Shown piece by piece: positions 58,031 to 64,000 of a stretch of DNA of 64,000 bases. This DNA comes from Symbiodinium microadriaticum (Eukaryota > Sar > Dinophyceae > Suessiales > Symbiodiniaceae): positions 252,600 to 316,599 of the forward strand of contig LSRX01000433.1 of assembly GCA_001939145.1 (NCBI GenBank), in the 5' to 3' direction. The notes beneath the pieces are model-generated. The model saw nothing but the letters and a program-made list of their open reading frames with translations, searched no databases and was not told the DNA's origin. Positions within the stretch are counted from its first letter, which is position 1; each line of letters opens with the position of its first letter. The translations under genes were made by a program, and so were the position numbers.

Positions 58031-59122
58031 GTCCATCTCTTCACGTTCAGGGCAGTTCAGGGTTTGGGGCTTCAAGAATCCTAGCTCCTGAACCCTCGGT
58101 CCCCTGATAGCAGAGGATTAGGCTAGGGTTTAACGTAGGGCTCAGTTTTCAGGCTTGATGACATCAGATTCGGGGGACTAGGGTGACACATGGACCCGAA
58201 TTGCATGCCATCGCCGCTGTAACTATGCTGTAACATGATCTTGGGCAGGTTGGTCTGTTTTAAGTGCATGAGTAGTCATGCAATGCTGTCTTTGTTGGCA
58301 GCGTTCGCTTGTGATGAGGATTGTGTCGATGCTCCTGATGAAGATGAAGACGCTGTCTATCATCATGAAATTTATCATCATCATCATCATGACCGTCTTG
58401 GTGTGGGCTAGAGATGGGAATCCCCTAAAGCCGAATCTCGAAAGCCATTCAGACCACCACAGCAATCCTAGGTAGTATTAGGGATACCCCTTACAGGGGA
58501 CCCTTCTTAACCCTACTTCTGGCTCTCTTAAACGGGATCTTATTGAGAGGGTCTATATCCCCAAGGGTCCCCCTAATCCTAGCTCCTACGCCAAGCTGCG
58601 TGTGACTTTCACTCTGCGGCAGCTTGGTCGGAACTTTGGCCTTCAGCTGCTCCATGTTCCAGCCTTCTTGAAGCTGTGTCTGCTTTGTGTTAAACCCTAC
58701 ACCCCCAAAAAAGGGTCCAAGCAATCGTAGAGCATATACTTTGCGGGCCCAACTATTAACTAAGTAGCTATTATATTGGTACTCGCACCCTTTGGGAACC
58801 ACGAAATCCTAAACCATCCGAAGCCGTAGCATCTTACCTCTAACGAAACCTTAGGGTGTTGGACCCGCGAGGCTGGAGTGCGCGTTGAGGGCACAAGTGT
58901 CTCATTGCCTGCTTGCAATGTGAAGTAGCATCTCCCGCGCTTGCACAAGTTCGTGCTGTCCTAAGCCTTGCCATGGAAAGCATGAGCTAGAGCAGGCTAC
59001 ATTGAACAGGAATGATCAGCAGGAGTTTGGCTGCTTGTGAAAGCATGGTCCTAGCATCTCCCCTGCATGTATATATGCGCCGAATGTGATATAATTTCAG
59101 TCCATAGTATTTAATATGCCAG
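58031..59122. other. CoA-transferase intron
   Basis: A CATCAT/GATGAA-rich stretch at about 58320-58395; otherwise nothing recognised. Confidence 0.4.
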
Positions 59123-59173
59123 GATGTCCACCTGCCGGATGGGCGGTCGGTCAAGGTACCTGCGATTGGGCCG
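59123..59173 (+). CDS. CoA-transferase exon: LPDGRSVKVPAIGP
   Basis: The DGR--KVPAI-P segment near the C-terminus. Acceptor GCCAG followed by G; GC donor at 59174. The last part (LS-TPG...G in relatives) is not found before the retroelement, so it probably lies beyond it. Confidence 0.74.
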
Positions 59174-59702
59174 GCAACTTACATGCCACGCCACATTCTC
59201 CCCCCATGACAAGTTTATGACACTTATGGACTCTCACCCCAAAGCCTCGATCCTCAAGTAGGTACCAACCTCGTTTCAGAACTCAAGATGTTCAGAAGTT
59301 CGCTTATTTTGTCGGCGCAACGATATCCTTTGCTCGAGCCTTTGCTTCCTCTGATAGTCGGCCGACCACGGTAACTATAGGGGTCTAAACAGACACCAAT
59401 AATATCAAATTCAATACTATTTTGCGGCTCCTTCATATAACGATGGTATAGTATATAACCCAAAACCCAGGGCCCAAATAGCCGCATCAGCGCGGAACAT
59501 TGAGGCCCCAGGACTGAGAAAATCTCAGTTCGTAGTTATCCCTCCTTTCGCGCCATCCCCCGGTTGGCATCGCCGCCTTAGGGCGAGGAGGGCACAAGGC
59601 AGACGTGCTTACCGCCAAGGCCGTATTCCTACAGGAACACAGCGTGGTTGCCTTATCCGGCACCACGCCTCCTCGAAAGACTTCCGTGCTGCACTCCTAC
59701 GC

Positions 59703-60923
59703 ATGGGGAAGAGACCGAACAGAGGACAATGGGCCGGCAGTGCACAGGAGTATGCCTCCTACTCCTCCTATCCGGAGGCCTCTTGGCAATACTGGCCAGG
59801 TGCGTGGAGTCCCAAGGGACACGACCCGTCCTCCTGGAGCCATGGATCTACACAGGTCTTTCCTGCTTACGACGACCAGAAGCGAGTTCAGGCTCTTGCC
59901 AAAGCCTCCGCCTTTCCCAAGGGACACAGCAAGGGGAAGGCCGCAGAACAATGGGGCCCTGCCCCGGATCCTTCAGATTCTTGGACCCAGTTTTTGCAGG
60001 ACGCCATAAATTCTACCAGAAAGGCGGAACAACGTGTGCGCAGTCTTGCAGCAACCAGAGCAAAGAAGGAGGCCCTCTGGACCAAGTACTTGGAGGACAT
60101 GAAACAAACCCTCCAACGAGAGCATCTTCGCCATCAGAAGGAAGTCGAGCGAGTTTCTGCAGACTTACAAGCGGCGACCCTCGTGCAAGACGATGCCAGA
60201 GCCCACTTGAGGCAGTCCTGGGAAGCAGTGGCCAGAGGCAGTTTGCCTGCTGCAGAGGCCATGGAGACAGAAGGGGACACCTGGGAGGCCATGCTTACTT
60301 CCTGGCAGACGGAGCAACACGAGAAGATGGCATCCCATGCAGTATTACAACGTGCCCTTGGAAGCGCGGCTCAGGTGGAGAGCCCAATGCCCTCCTTCAG
60401 GGATGCTGTGCATACGCCTCCTCGCCGAGGGCTCACTGCACCTACAATGACGCCTCCTGCTGTGGCGGCTGCTGCTGCCCACACGCCGCCTGGCCTGTCC
60501 CGCACCACAGATCCCTACATGACCTCTCCAGGTCCCATGACTATGCCGGACCAGGAGCTTGCCCAAGGGCATACAGAAGATCAGGAGCAGGACACGGCAC
60601 CGGAGCCGCCCCTGCCCTCCAGGCCCAAATCCACAGAGCCTCGCACTCCTGTCAAGAAGCTGCCCGCAGGAGTGCACCATGCAGCCGCTTCTCTCCACAA
60701 GGAAATCTCAGACAAGTTGGAGCAGAAGCGTTCACATCTAGCACACCAGCAAGGCAATGCTATGCAACCCTTCAGAGTTCCGGCTTCAGGGCCTCCACCG
60801 AGCAGTGGACACGACCCGCCGCCTCAGGACCGCAATTTGCTTTCTGCGTGTACAGAAGTGGATTCAGAGGACGAGTTGCTCTGGCCACCCACAAACCCGA
60901 AGCCCGAGAGCAAGATGGCTTAG
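59703..60923 (+). CDS. Retroelement ORF1-like protein, coiled coil
   Basis: 406 residues. N-terminus rich in Trp/Tyr/Ser (AGSAQEYASYSSYPEASW); a charged helical coiled coil at about residues 96-175 (AEQRVRSLAATRAKKEALW); a Pro/Thr-rich middle (about 230-330) with repeated HTPP; an acidic end (DSEDELLW). This layout suits an RNA-binding or particle-forming ORF1. The same frame is open upstream to at least 59484, so an earlier start or a non-coding leader is possible. It overlaps the ORF2 frame, which is -1 relative to it. Confidence 0.65.
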   Translation: MGKRPNRGQWAGSAQEYASYSSYPEASWQYWPGAWSPKGHDPSSWSHGSTQVFPAYDDQKRVQALAKASAFPKGHSKGKAAEQWGPAPDPSDSWTQFLQDAINSTRKAEQRVRSLAATRAKKEALWTKYLEDMKQTLQREHLRHQKEVERVSADLQAATLVQDDARAHLRQSWEAVARGSLPAAEAMETEGDTWEAMLTSWQTEQHEKMASHAVLQRALGSAAQVESPMPSFRDAVHTPPRRGLTAPTMTPPAVAAAAAHTPPGLSRTTDPYMTSPGPMTMPDQELAQGHTEDQEQDTAPEPPLPSRPKSTEPRTPVKKLPAGVHHAAASLHKEISDKLEQKRSHLAHQQGNAMQPFRVPASGPPPSSGHDPPPQDRNLLSACTEVDSEDELLWPPTNPKPESKMA

Positions 60924-60988
60924 CTTTGCGACTAGAACCGTTTCGAAGGGCAACAGCTGTCTGTCACCCAATCGAGGTTCTCCACGGA

Positions 60989-63900
60989 ATGCCCCTGGGG
61001 TTTGGGCATTTCCGTGGGTTTACCTCTAGTAGGCGGCAGAGGGTTTGTTGCTATTTGATTTCGGTTCTAGGTTTCTCACCAAAGCCGTGTACAGCTCCGT
61101 TGTTTGCTGTCCCTTCTTGCTGCGATCTCAGCCACTGGTTTTGCGTAGAGCCGGCTGCCAGTCACCATCGTCAGGGCCACCCTCATTCCCCTGCTCTACA
61201 GTCTCAGGTACATTTTCAGGTTTACAGCAGGTTCCTCCAGCATAGCTGCAGACAGCATTGTGATGTTTGTGCGCGAAACAGTCGTATCGGTCGCTCTGGG
61301 ACGACGGCCTCATATCACTCTTGCTTGTCTAGCAACAGGTTTTTGCCATGGTCCCGACTGAGGGATATCTTGCATTTGCACAGGTCTGAGGATCCTTCGC
61401 CATTTGCACAGTGTCCTCCTGACCAGGTACCCACCCCTTGGGTTATAGGGTTTAGTTCCTTTGCTCCCCCACACCCTAGGTCCGTGAGGAGACCCTTTCG
61501 CTTTTCGGACTCTTTGGTCCAATACATTTCATTCCCCTCCATTTCAAGCCAGATTGCAGGAGCGCGCAACAGTCGTATCGGTCGCTCTGGGACGACGGCC
61601 CTGCATCTACACGCGTCGGATTATCTGTGCTGTAATCCTCCTGAGCCCATCATTACTGCATGTTTTGCGTGCAATTGCCGGGCCTATCTTTGTCGTTTCG
61701 ACACCTCTCACCCTGTGGTGTTTTCAGCCGAAGCTGGCGTGCCGAAAAGATACATCGGTGGCTCTGGGGTATCTACCCAGCTTTTGGTTGTTGTCCGTGC
61801 CACTGCTCCTCCTGCACCCAACCCACCTTTTGCAGATTTCAGCATCCCGCTCTCCTTTTGGCTGCCCTTCTGGTGCACACTTCTCGCCTGGGTTTTTGTT
61901 GGCCTACTTGGCTTGCTGTTGAGGCCCGTGAAGCCAGCCCTCTTGTGCCTCCATCGACTCAGGTACTGTGTGTCCTTTGGACTTCTGCCGTATGTGCTGT
62001 TGCCCATCGGTTGCGCCACGCCAGACGCTCCGGTATTATGTTGGAGGCAGTCGCTTCCTAATAAGCCCCGAACGAAAGCGAAGACACCTAGGTCACTGCC
62101 CAAGCCTTTCAGGTTGCAACAGCTGTTTTTCGGGATGATACACTGTCTGCTTGGGTTCGGACATCTACCTACCTGTCCTTTGTTGCCACATGCAAGTCTG
62201 TATACAGCTGTGTGGATTCTACAGCCTGATGCTGTAGCTGCAATGGCCAGGCCGGAAGCCACTGGAGAACCCGTCGGCTTGCCGCCCTGGGACATAGAGC
62301 CCGAACCCCTAACCTCCCAAGTCGGTTTAGGCCAGCCTCCTCTGCCCTGGGCCGATGAGGATCGTACAGTACGTGCTTCAGCCACCTTCTACATGGGCGA
62401 ACTCCCTTGGCAGCCAGACCCGCCCCCTACTTCAAGTGAAGCACAGTGGCTAGGTGTCTATGTTTACACGCCACACTATCAGCCGGTCGAGTTTGCCATC
62501 AAAGCCCATAAACACGAAGGGGCCAGACCCATTCTTGACGCCATAGTAGACTGTGCTCCAGGTACACCAGACCGACTTTTTCAGTGTGCGGTTCCGGTTT
62601 CGCCTCAACGATACCCGGGCTTTTTCCACGTGCTTCGCTACCCCAGCATCATAGGTGGGCTCGCTGAAAGCTGTGTTGCTGTCATCCTCGACCTCACCCG
62701 TGTCGGAGGTCGATACTTCGCAACGGTTCTTCCCAAACACTTGGAATATCACAGCTTGCTTGCCTTCCTCAAACCCCTCGCAGGTACAGGTGAAGGTGAC
62801 ATGTGTCTCTTCATAGGGGCACGAACCAGACCTTGGCCCTCGGTCGCAGAGGTTGTGCTCAGACATGGAGATGCTATCACAGTCTTCTGGAATCCTCCAG
62901 ACCACTATGCTTGCCTCCGAACAGAAGAGCTCTTCCGCGGCACGGATCCTTGGGGTTCCATGCAGGCCTTCTCCCGTGCAGGCAGAACAGTTTCCGTTGG
63001 TGTGCTATACCAGGACCAAAGATATAGCATCCCCAGGGATCAATTGCTTGGGCCTTCTCTCGACCAGTCAGTTTTGGCCTCCCTGCGTTTGGACCCTGCC
63101 AGTGTAATCACATGCATTTTCCCTACAGAGGGTTTGGAGATTCAGGGACACGCATGCTCCACTGCTGTGGCCATAGCGGACAAACCAGTCCACCCGTTAA
63201 ATGCTCCGCCTGCGCAGAGGCAAGACATCTTCACTTACTGTGACCTGCGGCCACTCGGAATGCGTCCCAGGTGCCTCCGCACTAATGTGCCCGCCATACA
63301 CCTGCCTACGCTCGCCTCGGATCTGGGCATCCACCTGCCCCCTGCTTTCCGTCTTGGGGTTGTAGGAGGTTACAGACGTGGCGACACTGTCAGGTTGAGA
63401 GGCAACACCACCTTGATGTTTTTCGCCGAGGAAGTTGATTCAGGCGATTCTTCTTCGGACTCTCATGCCCCTCCTCCACCCCAAGCCAGCCCGGCCCCTT
63501 CAGGGCCTTGGGAGGATGAAGTTGCAGCACCTCCTTCCATGCCTGATGCCACCTGGGAAGATGCCGTAGAGGAAGCTACTCATTCTGCTGCGATTCCCCC
63601 AGAACAACAGCCCATTGCTGCCACTATCGATCCACAAGCTGCAAATCAGATTTTTTGGGAAGCTGAACTCAGCTCCTTCGGGCTCCGATTTGCGCCCCCG
63701 GATGCTTCAGGCTCAGTCTATGTTGTACCCGACAGTCAGCCTTCTTCTTCGACACCGGTTACAGCTTTCGTCTTTGCGCCAGATTTTCAACCGGAGCGCC
63801 TGCAACTACAGCTTCCACTTCCTTGCAGCGTTTCAGAAGCTCAGGCGGTAGTCAGCAATGCAAGGCGAGGTGATGTCAGCATGTACTTTCCTGACTTGTG

Positions 63901-64000
63901 GCCTGCCACCCCACAGCCTTTTGCGGACAAGCTTGTCTTCGTTGCAGCCCCTTCGTGGCTTTCAAATCGCGTTGTTGTCTTTTTCGATTGCCGAAGGATC
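60989..64000 (+). CDS. Retroelement ORF2-like polyprotein, N-terminal part
   Basis: At least 1004 codons without a stop, running off the window; this frame is in fact stop-free from 59582. The first ATG after ORF1 is 60989; another good start is 62243 (residue 419). Residues 1-285 are Cys/His/Ser/Pro-rich with an in-frame repeat (ARNSRIGRSGTTA at 95-107 and 192-204, decayed at 251-263). A hydrophobic stretch lies at about 286-345. From 419 on the sequence is typical globular protein with acidic Pro-rich linkers (WDIEPEP, DSGDSSSDS). No catalytic motif was recognised. The identity as a LINE-type polyprotein is inference from ORF1 and layout. Confidence 0.55.
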   Translation, partial: MPLGFGHFRGFTSSRRQRVCCYLISVLGFSPKPCTAPLFAVPSCCDLSHWFCVEPAASHHRQGHPHSPALQSQVHFQVYSRFLQHSCRQHCDVCARNSRIGRSGTTASYHSCLSSNRFLPWSRLRDILHLHRSEDPSPFAQCPPDQVPTPWVIGFSSFAPPHPRSVRRPFRFSDSLVQYISFPSISSQIAGARNSRIGRSGTTALHLHASDYLCCNPPEPIITACFACNCRAYLCRFDTSHPVVFSAEAGVPKRYIGGSGVSTQLLVVVRATAPPAPNPPFADFSIPLSFWLPFWCTLLAWVFVGLLGLLLRPVKPALLCLHRLRYCVSFGLLPYVLLPIGCATPDAPVLCWRQSLPNKPRTKAKTPRSLPKPFRLQQLFFGMIHCLLGFGHLPTCPLLPHASLYTAVWILQPDAVAAMARPEATGEPVGLPPWDIEPEPLTSQVGLGQPPLPWADEDRTVRASATFYMGELPWQPDPPPTSSEAQWLGVYVYTPHYQPVEFAIKAHKHEGARPILDAIVDCAPGTPDRLFQCAVPVSPQRYPGFFHVLRYPSIIGGLAESCVAVILDLTRVGGRYFATVLPKHLEYHSLLAFLKPLAGTGEGDMCLFIGARTRPWPSVAEVVLRHGDAITVFWNPPDHYACLRTEELFRGTDPWGSMQAFSRAGRTVSVGVLYQDQRYSIPRDQLLGPSLDQSVLASLRLDPASVITCIFPTEGLEIQGHACSTAVAIADKPVHPLNAPPAQRQDIFTYCDLRPLGMRPRCLRTNVPAIHLPTLASDLGIHLPPAFRLGVVGGYRRGDTVRLRGNTTLMFFAEEVDSGDSSSDSHAPPPPQASPAPSGPWEDEVAAPPSMPDATWEDAVEEATHSAAIPPEQQPIAATIDPQAANQIFWEAELSSFGLRFAPPDASGSVYVVPDSQPSSSTPVTAFVFAPDFQPERLQLQLPLPCSVSEAQAVVSNARRGDVSMYFPDLWPATPQPFADKLVFVAAPSWLSNRVVVFFDCRRI

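Larger units (their letters stand above)
22572..59173 (+). other. Gene span: CaiB/BaiF family III CoA-transferase in microexons
   Basis: Sixteen plus-strand exons of 29-96 nt, listed separately, carry family motifs in the right order: VEPPGTGD, RNKRSLALD, REPEGTRL, DVLVENFKPGTLEKWG, NPGLVVARV, SGYGQTG, GFASVCEGVGGF, PPVRPNLSIGDTLAG, DVDSSIAESVF, VPEYDYAG, DGTFMIIGANGDS, DKRFEDNAGR, EAIIEWTRSKDAAE, PCGPIFSIK, DIMEDEHFRARG and LPDGRSVKVPAIGP. Family III enzymes move CoA between carboxylic acids (formyl, succinyl, carnitine or branched-chain types); the substrate and compartment cannot be told. Eleven of twelve testable junctions preserve phase. Donors are mostly GC or GA; most acceptors are AG followed by G. 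Missing: the N-terminus with the first nucleotide-binding motif, short pieces after 22612, 29637 and 51933, and the C-terminus after 59173. Introns run from about 0.2 to 20.8 kb. An alternative is two tandem gene copies, each incomplete. Confidence 0.72.
59582..64000 (+). mobile_element. Retroelement with ORF1 and long ORF2 (partial)
   Basis: Two overlapping plus-strand frames, a coiled-coil ORF1 and a very long ORF2 open to the window end. The organisation resembles LINE-like elements predicted in dinoflagellate genomes; no reverse transcriptase or endonuclease motif is visible yet, as it would lie downstream. The left limit is set only by the first stop (59579-59581) of the ORF2 frame. It probably lies in a CoA-transferase intron. 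Confidence 0.6.

Noticed and set aside
1..64000. CRISPR arrays, operons, bacterial promoters
   Set aside because: No regular spacer arrays were seen, and splicing and repeats show a eukaryotic nuclear genome.

Overview
The window looks like nuclear DNA of a dinoflagellate, most probably of the Symbiodinium / Suessiales type. Seen in the sequence: very low coding density; short TTTAGGG / CCCTAAA telomere-type runs scattered on both strands; many microsatellites; small inverted-repeat elements with TA flanks; an intronless ankyrin gene; genes cut into exons of 29 to about 100 nt whose introns start with GC or GA more often than GT and end in AG followed by G; and a long two-frame retroelement. 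The donor pattern and the ankyrin family are known from dinoflagellates. The species is not determined.

Layout. 0-0.6 kb: triplet repeat. 0.6-1.65 kb: intronless ankyrin-repeat gene. 2.27-4.16 kb: last three exons of a SNF2-family helicase. 5-12.8 kb: scattered short exon-like pieces of unrecognised genes among telomere-like tracts and small inverted-repeat elements. 14-16.7 kb: pieces of a probable 2-oxoglutarate/Fe(II) dioxygenase next to an exact 294-bp tandem duplication. 17-22 kb: mostly repeats, with a candidate minus-strand exon. 22.57-59.17 kb: sixteen tiny exons that, read in order on the plus strand, spell most of a CaiB/BaiF (family III) CoA-transferase. Its largest gap, 29.64-50.45 kb, holds an intact GC-rich intronless ATP-grasp (carnosine-synthase-like) gene at 44.15-45.58 kb, a convincing minus-strand exon at 47.4-47.75 kb, other weaker exon candidates and several small elements. 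59.6-64 kb: a retroelement with a coiled-coil ORF1 and a much longer ORF2 that runs off the window.

How the parts relate. The CoA-transferase pieces fit one another in motif order, and 11 of 12 testable junctions keep codon phase, so they are probably one gene stretched over at least 36 kb, with other genes and a retroelement lying in its introns. A few short stretches of its protein are missing (upstream of 22.57 kb, and inside three introns). The intronless ankyrin and ATP-grasp genes contrast with the microexon genes and may be retrocopies, but I found no spliced-leader relic or poly(A) tail to prove this.

Limits. Everything was read by eye. Exon ends are inferred from homology motifs, phase and the AG/G and GC/GA/GT rule; exons without a recognised family are weak calls. 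No codon statistics, alignments or database searches were run.
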